The notes: generated from the letters alone by a model not told the origin. Positions 1-7,415 are shown, counted from the stretch's first letter. The stretch: DNA of 10,335 nt from Bacteroidota bacterium (GCA_963169595.1 CAUJFM010000086.1:1-10335), one strand, 5' to 3'. Translations and numbers: made by a program.

Positions 1-539
1 ATGAGATCACCGAGAAGCTGCAGGTCTTCCGCAGCACCGATTGCGGCCGCACTTGGACCCAGCTGCCCGGCGAACTGAACGGGACCGCCTTGGTGACCAG
101 CGGCAACGATGCCCAGATGCCGCCCACCCAGTGGCAGCTCAAGACCATCACCCTGCCGGGCTCGGTGCTGACGAACAATGTGCGTTTCCGCTTCCGCTTC
201 ACCAGCGGCACCTTCTCGAACAACCTCTTCATCGACGACATCAACATCGCCACCCCTGTGGGCATCATCGACCTGATGCAGGACGGCATGGTGAACGTGT
301 TCCCCAACCCCACCAACGACCACTTCACCCTGCAGGTGCTCGGCATGGAGGATGAGCGCACGGAGATCGTGATCACCGACCTGCGTGGTGCCGTGGTGTA
401 CAGCAATGTGTTCCAGCCCAAGGGCGGTGCCAACATCGAGCTGAGCGCCCGCGGTATGGGCCTCGCTGAAGGAGTCTACATGCTCCGCGCCTCGAACAGC
501 CTGGGTCGGAGCACCCAGAAGCTGGTGGTGGGCCGCTGA
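1..539 (+). CDS. C-terminal part of a T9SS-secreted surface/extracellular protein (5' end outside window)
   Basis: The reading frame is open from the left edge (first full codon at 3) to TGA at 537-539, so only about the last 178 residues are present. The first half (RSTDCGRTWTQL, then VRFRFRFTSGTFSNNLFIDDINI) looks like the end of a jelly-roll or MAM-like 'choice-of-anchor' beta-sandwich, common in flavobacterial secreted metalloproteases. The last ~80 residues are a type A T9SS sorting domain: VFPNPTNDHFTL, a central ITDLRGAVVY strand, and the ending EGVYMLRASNSLGRSTQKLVV. In Bacteroidota this domain directs export through the Por/type IX system, after which it is cleaved and the protein is released or attached to the cell surface. 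The enzymatic part, if any, lies upstream of the window, so the substrate cannot be named. The sorting domain is near certain; the fold of the preceding part is inferred. Confidence 0.9.
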   Translation, partial: EITEKLQVFRSTDCGRTWTQLPGELNGTALVTSGNDAQMPPTQWQLKTITLPGSVLTNNVRFRFRFTSGTFSNNLFIDDINIATPVGIIDLMQDGMVNVFPNPTNDHFTLQVLGMEDERTEIVITDLRGAVVYSNVFQPKGGANIELSARGMGLAEGVYMLRASNSLGRSTQKLVVGR

Positions 540-558
540 TAGCGACATTGGACCTGGT

Positions 559-594
559 CGAAGGCCTCCGCACAGCGGGGGCCTTCGCCTTTCC
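559..594. terminator. Intrinsic terminator between convergent genes
   Basis: A 12-bp stem pairs 559-570 with 576-587 (cgaaggcctccg with cgggggccttcg, one G-T pair) around a 5-base loop, followed by a pyrimidine-rich stretch. It starts 20 bases after the stop of the T9SS protein and lies just beyond the stop of the facing CoA-binding gene, so it may serve both. Confidence 0.75.
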
Positions 595-599
595 AGGGG

Positions 600-965
600 T
601 CAATAGGTACGCGCAGCGAGCATCACCAGGGTGCACCCTTCCACCACCTCGATGCCAGCATGGCGGAGCCGGTCGGCGAACGTGTCGTTCTCCGTGCCCG
701 GGTTGAAGATGACCCGCTTGGGACGCAGGGCCAGGATGCGGTCCTCCCAATCGCGCTGGTTGACCGGATTGAGGTACAGGGTGACCGTGTCCACGGTGCC
801 CTGCTGCGGCAGGTCCCGTTGGATCTGCACGCTTTGGATGGATCCGGCCTTGTTACCCACCGCCACCACGGGATGTCCGTGCGCGAGCAAGCGCACCACC
901 GCCAGATGCGAGTAGCGGTCCGTGTGGGGACTTGCCCCCAAGACCACCGTGGTTCCCGGTCCCAT
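600..965 (-). CDS. CoA-binding domain protein (YccU-like)
   Basis: A 121-residue single-domain protein with a Rossmann-like CoA-binding fold. The N-terminal strand-loop (VVLGASPHTDRYS, residues ~7-18) is the nucleotide-binding turn. The later blocks VDTVTLYLNP, FNPGTEN (~86-92) and the ending EGCTLVML match the small CoA-binding proteins found across bacteria. These are related to the N-terminal domain of ADP-forming acyl-CoA synthetases but lack the catalytic parts. A function beyond binding CoA or a similar nucleotide is not established for the family. An upstream ATG at 1034 would add 23 residues with no family match and would overlap the likely promoter region of the divergent lpxH-like gene, so the ATG at 965 is preferred. 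Confidence 0.85.
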   Translation of the reverse strand: MGPGTTVVLGASPHTDRYSHLAVVRLLAHGHPVVAVGNKAGSIQSVQIQRDLPQQGTVDTVTLYLNPVNQRDWEDRILALRPKRVIFNPGTENDTFADRLRHAGIEVVEGCTLVMLAARTY

Positions 966-1078
966 GATACAAAGGTCGCTCAAGCCATCAACATGGTCTG
1001 TGGATGACCGGGTTGGACTTAACCCTACCGACATCCTCCGGAAACACGCTCAGGGTTGATTTGCCAAACCCCTTCCCC

Positions 1079-1912
1079 ATGACCGCCCAGCGCGCATCCG
1101 GAACAACCGCCTCATCGGCAGGGAAGCGCGACATCGACATCCTCGTCCTCTCCGACCTCCACCTGGGCACCTACGGCTGCCGGGCCAAGGAACTGTTGGC
1201 ATACCTGCGTTCCGTGCGCCCCCGCATGGTGATCCTCAACGGCGACATCATCGACATCTGGCAGTTCAAGAAGAGCTACTTCCCCAAGAGCCACATGCAG
1301 GTGCTCAAACGCCTGATGAAGCTGGCCGGCAAGGTCCCCGTGTACTACATCACCGGCAACCACGACGAGGCCCTGCGGCGCTACAGTCCGGCCTCCCTCG
1401 GAGGACTGCACCTGATGGACAAGCTGGTGCTCACGATCGACGGTGAACGGTACTGGTTCTTCCATGGCGACATCTTCGACATGAGCACCACCCATGCACG
1501 CTGGCTGGCCCGGTTGGGTGGGGTCGGATACGACCTGCTGATCCGTATCAACACCGTGGTGAACTGGTGTCTGGAACGGATGGGCAGGCCGCGGATGAGC
1601 TTCAGCAAGCGCATCAAGCAGCGGGTGAAGCGGGCGGTGTCGTACATCAGCGATTTCGAGGAGACGGCAGCGCGCATTGCGGTGCATGAGGGGCATGACC
1701 ACGTGGTGTGCGGCCACATCCACCAACCACAGATGCGGCGGATCACCACCTCGAAAGGCAGTGTGGGCTACATGAACTCAGGTGACTGGATCGAGCACCT
1801 GAGCGCCCTGGAGTACAGCGGTGGGAAATGGCGGCTGTACATGCACAGCGAGGACACCGACCTGACCGAGCGTGCGGTGCGTGCCGTGGCGGAGCAACTG
1901 CTCCCCGCTTGA
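1079..1912 (+). CDS. lpxH: UDP-2,3-diacylglucosamine diphosphatase-like metallophosphoesterase (LpxH family)
   Basis: A 277-residue calcineurin-like phosphoesterase. All metal-binding motifs are present: DLHLG (residues 26-30), NGDIID (54-59), GNHD (93-96), HGD (129-131) and GHIHQP (212-217). The TYGCRAKELLAYL and DIWQFKKSYFPKSHMQV segments are typical of the Bacteroidota proteins annotated as UDP-2,3-diacylglucosamine hydrolase. LpxH cleaves the pyrophosphate of UDP-2,3-diacylglucosamine to lipid X on the cytoplasmic face of the inner membrane, the fourth step of lipid A synthesis. The substrate is assigned by family resemblance, not proven. An in-frame ATG at 1004 would add 25 low-complexity residues; the ATG at 1079 puts the first strand (IDILVLSD) at the usual distance from the N-terminus. 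The stop codon directly abuts the stop of the convergent olsF-like gene, with no room for a terminator between them. Confidence 0.85.
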   Translation: MTAQRASGTTASSAGKRDIDILVLSDLHLGTYGCRAKELLAYLRSVRPRMVILNGDIIDIWQFKKSYFPKSHMQVLKRLMKLAGKVPVYYITGNHDEALRRYSPASLGGLHLMDKLVLTIDGERYWFFHGDIFDMSTTHARWLARLGGVGYDLLIRINTVVNWCLERMGRPRMSFSKRIKQRVKRAVSYISDFEETAARIAVHEGHDHVVCGHIHQPQMRRITTSKGSVGYMNSGDWIEHLSALEYSGGKWRLYMHSEDTDLTERAVRAVAEQLLPA

Positions 1913-3664
1913 TCAGATCTCGCTCATGCCCTTGCGCAGGTCCTCCACAGTGCGCTCGGGCAGCTTCGTCAGGTCCAGCACCATCAATCCGTCCAAGGCA
2001 TCGTTGAAGCGGGGGTCGCGGTTGAACCCGATGATGCGCGCGTTCAGCAGCAGGTACTTCTTGAGCAGCACAGGCATGGAGGTCTCATGCGGATCGACCT
2101 CGGCGATGAGGCGGTCCATCTTCTTGAGATCGGCCATGGAGGCTTCCACGAGGGCCTCGCTGTCCGCCGGATCGGCCTTCACCTTGAATCGGTTGCGGGG
2201 CTCCACATGGGCCGCCAGCGCATGATCGTAGTGGTGCTGGCGCACGAACTCCATGATGAGCGTGCGTGAGAACCGACTGTAGGTGCCACTGATGCTCACC
2301 GGCCCGATGAGGTAGCGGTGATCGGGGTTGGCGGTGATGTGCAACAAGAGGCCACGCCACAACATGAACAGGGGCAGGCGCTGCCGCTGATACTCATGAC
2401 GTACGAACGAACGCCCGAGCTCGAAGCTGCGCCGCAGGACACGCTCCATGGGCCGTTCCATGCGGAAGAGCGTACTGGTGTAGAACCCACGCTTGCCGTA
2501 GCGGGCCATGATGCGGGCGCCATCACCAATGCGGTACGACCCCACCAACCGGCGCTGCTCCCGGTCCCAGAGGAAGAGGTGGTCGTAATAGATATCGAAC
2601 TCATCCAGGTCCACCGCCTTGTTCGTTCCCTCGCCCACCGCCCTGAACGTGATCTCGCGCAGGCGACCGATCTCCCGCAGCAGGTTCGGGATCCGATGGC
2701 TCGGAGCGAGGTACAGGTCGAACTCGGCCTGCTCGTTCAGCTTCAGGTCCGCAACGGCGGCTATGTCCCTCTCCAGCAGTTCGACCGGAACGGCCTCCAC
2801 CACCTCTTTGGGCCGGCTCGGGAAGCGCAGCGGTTCGAACAGGTCGCGCTTCACCTTCAGGCCGCTGCCCAGTGCATAGGTCCGGGCCCGCAGGAAGCGC
2901 GCCAGTTGTTCGGCCGATGAGAACGCCGCGACCTCCTTGGCCGGAATGGGTTTGCCAATGCGCATCCGCACGGAGCGCCCCCGCATGCGCAGCATCTCCT
3001 TGGGCAGGGCCAGGGTACGGAGGTTGGGATGGATCATGCCCAGCATGTGGAAGACCACGCTGTTGGCGCCATCGAACCAGACCGGCACCACGGGAACACC
3101 GGCGTGCTGGATCAACTTGATCACCGGGGTCTTCCATCGCGGGTCGGCCACGGCCTTCACCTCGGTACGCCAGCTGCTGACCTCACCGGCGGGGAAAACG
3201 GCCAGGGCGCCTCCCTCCTTCACGTGGGCCAAGGCCTGGCGCATGCCTTGGAAACTGCTCAAGGACCCCAGCTGCTCGAACGGGTTCACCCCGATGAACC
3301 GGTCCTTCAAGGGGTCGAGCTGCTGCAGCAGGAAGTTGGCCATCACCTTCAGGTCAGGGCGCACACGGCCCAGCACCTGCACCAGGGCCAGCCCATCGAT
3401 GGCGCCGTACGGGTGGTTCGCCACGATGACCAGTCCGCCCGTACGGGGAACACTTTCGAGGTCCTCTGCCTGCACATCCAGTTCCAGCTCGAGGTTGCGG
3501 AAGACCCCATCCACGAACTCCAGGTCGTGCAGGTGGCCGATGGCGTTGTAGAAGCGCTCCAGTTGCTTGAGGCCGCTCACCTCGGTCAACACGGCGATCC
3601 GCGGATCGCCAGGACGCATGTGGCTCGCCTTGGCCAGTTCGGCCGGTTGGACCAATCGCTTCAT
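1913..3664 (-). CDS. olsF: Bifunctional acyltransferase, OlsF-like (ornithine/amino-acid lipid synthesis)
   Basis: A 583-residue two-domain protein. Residues ~20-280 are a lysophospholipid (PlsC-type) acyltransferase: NHPYGAID (83-90) is the HX4D catalytic box, followed by GVNPFE and FPAGE (157-161). Residues ~290-560 are a hemolysin/OlsB-type N-acyltransferase, with DEFDIYYDHLFLWD followed by VGSYRIGDG, and SFELGRSFVRHEYQRQRLP. In Flavobacterium johnsoniae and Serratia, OlsF proteins with this domain order make ornithine lipids: the C-terminal domain N-acylates the amino acid with a 3-hydroxy fatty acid, and the N-terminal domain O-acylates that hydroxyl. The amino acid used here (ornithine, glycine, lysine or other) cannot be read from sequence. 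The product should be a phosphorus-free membrane lipid. Alternative starts are TTG 3703 and ATG 3697; ATG 3664 is preferred because a promoter-like TTG-N18-TACCTTCG ends 10 bases before it. It lies 42 bases downstream of the transglutaminase gene and could also be co-transcribed with it. Confidence 0.82.
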   Translation of the reverse strand: MKRLVQPAELAKASHMRPGDPRIAVLTEVSGLKQLERFYNAIGHLHDLEFVDGVFRNLELELDVQAEDLESVPRTGGLVIVANHPYGAIDGLALVQVLGRVRPDLKVMANFLLQQLDPLKDRFIGVNPFEQLGSLSSFQGMRQALAHVKEGGALAVFPAGEVSSWRTEVKAVADPRWKTPVIKLIQHAGVPVVPVWFDGANSVVFHMLGMIHPNLRTLALPKEMLRMRGRSVRMRIGKPIPAKEVAAFSSAEQLARFLRARTYALGSGLKVKRDLFEPLRFPSRPKEVVEAVPVELLERDIAAVADLKLNEQAEFDLYLAPSHRIPNLLREIGRLREITFRAVGEGTNKAVDLDEFDIYYDHLFLWDREQRRLVGSYRIGDGARIMARYGKRGFYTSTLFRMERPMERVLRRSFELGRSFVRHEYQRQRLPLFMLWRGLLLHITANPDHRYLIGPVSISGTYSRFSRTLIMEFVRQHHYDHALAAHVEPRNRFKVKADPADSEALVEASMADLKKMDRLIAEVDPHETSMPVLLKKYLLLNARIIGFNRDPRFNDALDGLMVLDLTKLPERTVEDLRKGMSEI

Positions 3665-3674
3665 CGCAGGCCCA

Positions 3675-3703
3675 CGAAGGTACCCATCCTCCTCCATGAG
3701 CAA
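3675..3703 (-). promoter_or_regulatory. Bacteroidota-type promoter before the olsF-like gene
   Basis: Read on the minus strand, TTG (3703-3701), 18 bases, then TACCTTCG (3682-3675), one mismatch from the -7 consensus TAnnTTTG. Ten bases separate the -7 box from ATG 3664, so transcripts would have a leader of only a few bases. It lies right at the end of the upstream gene and may be an internal operon promoter. Confidence 0.45.
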
Positions 3704-3706
3704 TGC

Positions 3707-4636
3707 TCAAGGCTCAAGAATGCCGATGATGCGCTCATCCATCAGCTCGCCTCCGGGATAGCGGCGCGTGTAGTCCAGGTTGATCCAATGCCGGCCGTCC
3801 GCGTCGGTATGATGGTAGAGCGGGGCATCCCCCACTTCCTTGACGAAGAGCACCTTGCGGATCAGGTGGGCCGCCCGCTCCAACCGGGCGTCATCGCCGA
3901 TCAGCAGCTCGGGGTACACATGGCCGGTGGTGCGCACCAGCCGCACCTCGCCCCCCACGGCATTGATCAGGGCCGCCATCAGCACCGCATGATCATCGCA
4001 ATCACCAGCCATCAGGTCCAGACTTTCGCCGATGGGTGCGAAATACTCGCGGCCCTTGGGGTCGGAGACATAGGTCCAGCGGCTGTTGATCTCCTTGAAG
4101 ATGGACAGCGAGCGGACCAGCACCGTTTCATCGGCGGCCACCTTCACGGTGGCGAAGTGGGTGGTGGCCATGCGCACCGCGGTCCTTCTCGTTTCCGGCT
4201 CCACCTCATTGATCAGCCTTTTCAGTTGGTCCGCGTTGTGGAACGGGTCCACCCGCTCGGAGGCCATGGGCACCTCAGCGACCGTTTCCCGAAGTGTCCG
4301 CAGCCAATCGGCGTAACGGGTGAACAGATCACCGAACGTGAACGACCCCACCAGGCTCGTAACGGTGATGATGACGACGCCCGCCAGCAGCCCCAAATGG
4401 ACCACCACCCTGAAGCGCCGCACCAGCACCATGAAGGCGGCCAGCACGGCCACGAACACGATCAATTGATCGACACGAACCCCGCCCCACCACGGCAGGC
4501 GCAGCTCCGGGACATGCGGGTCGATGATGACGAACAAGGGCAGCGCAAGGACCGTGGCCACCAGGTACAGGACCACCGTACCTGCCAGCCGATCGGCCAG
4601 CTCCCGTCCCCTGCTGTGCTTCTCCTCCTCTTTCAT
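3707..4636 (-). CDS. Membrane-anchored transglutaminase-like (papain-fold) protein
   Basis: A 309-residue protein. Three hydrophobic helices (about residues 19-39, 55-73 and 80-100) are followed by a soluble transglutaminase-like domain. The catalytic triad is visible: Cys213 in GDCDDHA (211-217), His239 in TTGHVYPE and Asp288 in WINLDY. The fold is shared with bacterial peptidases and transglutaminase-like enzymes; bacterial members usually cleave or transfer amide bonds, and the true substrate is unknown. The topology puts the catalytic domain on one side of the inner membrane, but which side is not clear from the charges. ATG 4636 is chosen over an upstream TTG (4669), which would add 11 charged residues. 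The stop is 42 bases before the olsF-like start on the same strand, suggesting a two-gene unit, though nothing else ties the two activities together. Confidence 0.8.
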   Translation of the reverse strand: MKEEEKHSRGRELADRLAGTVVLYLVATVLALPLFVIIDPHVPELRLPWWGGVRVDQLIVFVAVLAAFMVLVRRFRVVVHLGLLAGVVIITVTSLVGSFTFGDLFTRYADWLRTLRETVAEVPMASERVDPFHNADQLKRLINEVEPETRRTAVRMATTHFATVKVAADETVLVRSLSIFKEINSRWTYVSDPKGREYFAPIGESLDLMAGDCDDHAVLMAALINAVGGEVRLVRTTGHVYPELLIGDDARLERAAHLIRKVLFVKEVGDAPLYHHTDADGRHWINLDYTRRYPGGELMDERIIGILEP

Positions 4637-4848
4637 GCGCTCCGAACGACCGCGAATCTCGTGCCGCAAAGGAGCCTTCTTCCCGATCGGACCCGGAACT
4701 TCTCAACGACCGGGCCTGCCGATCACAGCCGATCTGATTAACACTCTTTAACTACGACCCAACCCCATTCAACCATCGACGAAGCAGCCACTTCCATCGA
4801 CAAACACAACGAACAGGCCATCTGTGCAAACCCGGCCATCCCCAGGAC

Positions 4849-4878
4849 TTGCATGGGAAACCTGCCCTGATAGTTTTG
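4849..4878 (+). promoter_or_regulatory. Bacteroidota-type promoter of the M23/LysM gene
   Basis: TTG at 4849-4851, exactly 19 bases, then TAGTTTTG at 4871-4878, a perfect TAnnTTTG -7 box. Only six bases separate the box from ATG 4885, so transcription should begin almost at the start codon. The match also rules out the earlier in-frame ATG at 4849, part of which would form the -33 element. Confidence 0.7.
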
Positions 4879-4884
4879 CCGCCC

Positions 4885-5796
4885 ATGAACGCCAAGGTGT
4901 TGCTGTTCGCGCTGCTGGGACTCCCCCAGGCGGTGTGGTCCCAAGCGGACACCCTTGGCTATGGCGGACCGGAAGGCCTCGACATCTACGAGGAACTGAT
5001 CGAGGAGGATGGCGGCTCGGTGGACCCGGTCATCCCCCGGGTGGCAGCCGGCCCTGTGGCCTGGGACGTGAACGACTCCCTGTCCTTCATTCCGGGCTAC
5101 GACATGTACTGCCACTGGAATACGGACGTGATCTTCGACCGTGGGAACACCGCGCGCTTCGTGCATGACACCCTGCGGTTGGTGTTGAGCCAGGCCGATT
5201 GCGACCATGCCTTACCCTGCGAAGGGAAGCTGAACTCCCCGTTCGGCCCCCGACGCGGACGGATGCACTACGGCATCGACCTGGACCTGGAGACCGGTGA
5301 TACCGTGCGCTGTGCTTTCGCCGGCATGGTGCGCATCTCCAAGTACAACAAGAGCTTCGGCCACGTGGTGGTGGTGCGGCACCAGAACGGATTGGAAACC
5401 CTGTATGCCCACCTGAGCAAGCGCCTGGTGGAGCCGGGCCAGGTGGTGGAGGCCGGCGACCTGCTGGGGCTTGGTGGGAACACCGGCCGCAGCTACGGCA
5501 GCCACCTGCACTTCGAAGTGCGCTTCCTGGACCAACCGATCGATCCCCTGTTGGTCTTCGACGTGGACAAAGGGCAGTTGAAGGCCAGCACCTTGGACAT
5601 CCACAAAGGAGTGTTCGCCTCCATTGCTGCAGCCAAGGCCGCCTCCTCGGCGCGGCGCTACCACACGGTACGTCCGGGCGACACCTTGTCCGCGATCGCG
5701 CGCCGGAACCGCACATCGGTGTCCGCGTTGTGCCGGTTGAACGGCATCCGGTCCACCAGCGTGCTGCGGGTGGGGCAGCGGGTGCGCGTGAACTGA
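4885..5796 (+). CDS. Secreted M23 metallopeptidase with C-terminal LysM domain
   Basis: A 303-residue exported protein. Residues 1-20 form a short signal peptide (hydrophobic VLLFALLGLPQAVW, then a likely cut after WSQ). A ~90-residue acidic N-terminal region has no recognised domain. The M23 (lysostaphin/LytM) domain spans about 115-230 with the zinc ligands and catalytic residues intact: His128 and Asp132 in MHYGID, His176 in LYAHLS, His207 and His209 in GSHLHFEVR. A LysM repeat occupies ~259-302 (YHTVRPGDTLSAIARRN ... LRVGQRVRV) and should bind peptidoglycan. The family cuts peptide cross-links in the cell wall in the periplasm, for growth, division or envelope remodelling. Because the active site is complete, it is probably an enzyme rather than a degenerate EnvC-like activator. 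The start is fixed by the promoter six bases upstream. Confidence 0.9.
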   Translation: MNAKVLLFALLGLPQAVWSQADTLGYGGPEGLDIYEELIEEDGGSVDPVIPRVAAGPVAWDVNDSLSFIPGYDMYCHWNTDVIFDRGNTARFVHDTLRLVLSQADCDHALPCEGKLNSPFGPRRGRMHYGIDLDLETGDTVRCAFAGMVRISKYNKSFGHVVVVRHQNGLETLYAHLSKRLVEPGQVVEAGDLLGLGGNTGRSYGSHLHFEVRFLDQPIDPLLVFDVDKGQLKASTLDIHKGVFASIAAAKAASSARRYHTVRPGDTLSAIARRNRTSVSALCRLNGIRSTSVLRVGQRVRVN

Positions 5797-5807
5797 GCCT
5801 CGCTCAG
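5793..5807. repeat. Small inverted repeat holding two opposing stop codons
   Basis: CTGAGC, three bases, GCTCAG. The TGA of the M23 gene lies in the left arm and the stop of the convergent membrane-protein gene in the right arm. Neither strand has a T-run next to it, so it is at best a weak terminator. Confidence 0.3.
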
Positions 5808-6391
5808 GAGCGTCCTTCCCGGTCCTTGTTGTTACGGGCGTGCCTGCTCAGGGCCGTGACCATCTCTTGGTTGTAGTCCGGCGACAGGAGCATTTCCGAA
5901 CCGTCGCGCAGCCGCATCAACAGCAGGTCGTGCCGGGCCTCAGGCAGACGGTCGATGAGGCTGCGTCCAAGGCCCAGGGTCAGGGAGGTCTGTCCGATAT
6001 CCACCGAGCAGAAGCGGACGAAGTTCCGGTAACGCTCGCGGGCGGCGGCCTTGTCCATGCCCACGGAACGTGCGCGGATGTACTCCCTGGCAGCGGCGCG
6101 GTCGATGAGGCTGGCATCCACCACGTCGCTCATCGCGATGTACTCCGCCTCCTTGTCGTGCTCCAAGTGCAGCCCATTGCTGTCCAGGATGTAGACGAAC
6201 CGCTTGCGCACATCGCGCACGAGCGCCACCACCGTACCGACCAGGCAGATGCCCGCGATCGACAGGAGAACAGCGAACGTGTTCAAGAGGGAGACGGTGA
6301 TCACCCCCGCCAGCAACATCACGGGTGCAAGCCATAGCATGACCCGCGTGTTGTGCCAGACACGGCGCGAATGGAATTTGCGGATCGCCAT
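5804..6391 (-). CDS. Two-helix membrane protein with PH-like cytosolic part, function unknown
   Basis: A 195-residue protein not recognised as a named family. After a basic N-terminus (MAIRKFHSRRVW) there are two adjacent hydrophobic helices (about 17-36 and 38-58) separated by a very short turn. The remaining ~135 residues are soluble, begin with strand-like YILDSNGLHLEHDKEAEYIAMSDV and end with LLLMRLRDGSEMLLSP and a helix. This layout (helical hairpin, then alternating strands and a final helix) resembles bacterial PH-like membrane proteins, but the resemblance is in pattern only. The middle (REYIRARSVGMDKAAARERY) is helical and basic. ATG 6391 is chosen over more upstream ATGs at 6424 and 6523, because the 6523 start would run through the attachment site and a terminator hairpin. 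Before the island inserted, this gene lay directly downstream of, and co-directional with, the tRNA-Leu gene. Confidence 0.65.
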   Translation of the reverse strand: MAIRKFHSRRVWHNTRVMLWLAPVMLLAGVITVSLLNTFAVLLSIAGICLVGTVVALVRDVRKRFVYILDSNGLHLEHDKEAEYIAMSDVVDASLIDRAAAREYIRARSVGMDKAAARERYRNFVRFCSVDIGQTSLTLGLGRSLIDRLPEARHDLLLMRLRDGSEMLLSPDYNQEMVTALSRHARNNKDREGRS

Positions 6392-6402
6392 GGAAGCTGG
6401 GT

Positions 6403-6410
6403 GAAATTTA
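6403..6410 (-). promoter_or_regulatory. Possible -7 box for the two-helix membrane protein
   Basis: On the minus strand TAAATTTC, one mismatch from TAnnTTTG, ends 11 bases before ATG 6391. No good -33 TTG was found at the expected distance, so this is tentative. Confidence 0.3.
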
Positions 6411-6451
6411 ACCGACCTGCGCATCGGGTGCCAGGTCACCTCGGAAAAGAA

Positions 6452-6477
6452 CTGAGGCGGCCTGATGGCCGCCTCAG
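6452..6477 (-). terminator. Original tRNA-Leu terminator, stranded by the insertion
   Basis: A perfect 11-bp stem (CTGAGGCGGCC at 6452-6462 with its complement at 6467-6477) and a 4-base loop. Read on the minus strand it is followed by TTCTTTTCC. It sits immediately beyond the displaced 3' end of the tRNA gene (6479-6494), where a tRNA terminator is expected before integration. Confidence 0.75.
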
Positions 6478-6478
6478 T

Positions 6479-6494
6479 GGTACCGGAGAAGGGA
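6479..6494. repeat. Attachment site copy (distal att, displaced tRNA-Leu 3' end)
   Basis: The 16 bases GGTACCGGAGAAGGGA are identical to 10195-10210, which cover the acceptor and T-stem 3' side of the intact tRNA-Leu gene. Similarity stops abruptly on both sides, as expected where a recombinase joined element to chromosome. Here the block is not part of a functional tRNA. Confidence 0.85.
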
Positions 6495-6794
6495 TCCTCT
6501 ACCCCCACACCCATACCCATCAACGCCCCTGACCCTCAATAAGTTACCGTTTAGCCAGCAGACCAAAAAGTCGCCTTTCTGTCCCGATTGCGTGCCGGTT
6601 CACTCGCCAGCAAAGGTGCGCCATTACAGGGAATGGAACACTATGGAGAGGGACGAATACCTAGGGGCTTCCTAATGAGATACTCAGGTGACGACCTGAC
6701 TACTGTCGAATGAAGCTACCCCGGCGATGGTCTTCAAGCACCTTATGACTCTGTAACAGCTTGTTCATATACTTACAGTGGTATTGACCATATC
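6495..6794. other. Non-coding end of the islet
   Basis: No convincing gene in 300 bases between the distal attachment site and the 206-residue membrane protein gene. A 6-bp inverted repeat (TCAGGT, GACG, ACCTGA at 6684-6699) is the only clear structure. The region would be expected to hold recombinase arm sites and the promoter of the downstream gene. TTG at 6761-6763 lies 18 bases before TATTGACC (6782-6789), a poor match to a promoter. Confidence 0.5.
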
Positions 6795-7415
6795 ATGGAC
6801 CAAATAGGTAAGATTCTATCGGAGGTCTTCAGTCTGAAGGCCCTGCTGACCACCGTGTTGACAGGCTTCATATCAGCGATATTCATCTTCATTGCCCTGC
6901 GAATCTTCCGGCCTAGGATCGCGGTATCAAATCAGCTGGCCAAGCATATCCATCGTTCCAGAGGCACAAAGGTCTTTTCAGTGAAGATTCGTAACCGCAG
7001 TATCCTCCCCTTGATCAACCTCGAGGTCGAGGCCAACTTGATAACAGCCACCAAGCACAACGGTGGATGCTTGATGGATGTAAAGCCCCTTGTGTTCAAC
7101 ATGAGTGCGTTCCACCGCCTTCAAGGATGGCGGCCGTGGGATTCTGACGGTAAGTATGCCTTACGGATGTCAATCCTTGATGACCTAGATGAACTGTGGG
7201 AATCGAACTCCCAACACATTGAAGTAACCATCAGCGCGCGGCATCCTTGGAGTGGACTCACCAGGTGGTTCAGCATCGTGTACCATAGAACTGACGATGT
7301 CATTGTCGAAGGTGAGTTTGAAACGCAACGATCAATGAGGATACTACGTAAACCCTTCCGCTCGATGGGGCCGACTCCAGTAGCAGTAACTGACGAGACC
7401 TTGGCAAAGAACTGA
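6795..7415 (+). CDS. One-helix membrane protein with beta-rich cytosolic domain, function unknown
   Basis: A 206-residue protein, not recognised as a named family. An N-terminal helix of ~22 residues (about 14-36, LLTTVLTGFISAIFIFIALRI) is followed by Arg-Pro-Arg, suggesting the soluble part is cytoplasmic. The rest looks like a beta-sandwich: FSVKIRNRSILPLINLEVEANLI (61-83), YALRMSILDDL, and IEVTISARHPW ... WFSIVYHRTDDVIVEGEF (142-175). The order of these strands, especially the last pair, is reminiscent of the cytoplasmic immunoglobulin-like domain of inward-rectifier (Kir/KirBac) K+ channels, but there is no pore helix or selectivity filter. That likeness is by eye and low confidence. It is the first cargo gene of the islet, 254 bases ahead of dinD and on the same strand. 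Defence, ion or signal sensing, or superinfection functions are all open. Confidence 0.7.
   Translation: MDQIGKILSEVFSLKALLTTVLTGFISAIFIFIALRIFRPRIAVSNQLAKHIHRSRGTKVFSVKIRNRSILPLINLEVEANLITATKHNGGCLMDVKPLVFNMSAFHRLQGWRPWDSDGKYALRMSILDDLDELWESNSQHIEVTISARHPWSGLTRWFSIVYHRTDDVIVEGEFETQRSMRILRKPFRSMGPTPVAVTDETLAKN

Noticed and set aside
3029..4741. A 570-codon open frame on the plus strand
   Set aside because: It lies antisense to the olsF-like and transglutaminase-like genes, is rich in His, Gln, Pro and Arg as GC-rich shadow frames are, and shows no domain.
6392..6523. N-terminal extension of the two-helix membrane protein up to ATG 6523
   Set aside because: It would translate through the attachment site and a terminator hairpin and has no membrane-protein character; ATG 6391 is better.
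6684..6699. Inverted repeat TCAGGT-GACG-ACCTGA as a regulatory operator
   Set aside because: Six-base arms occur by chance at this scale; no second copy or promoter lies next to it.
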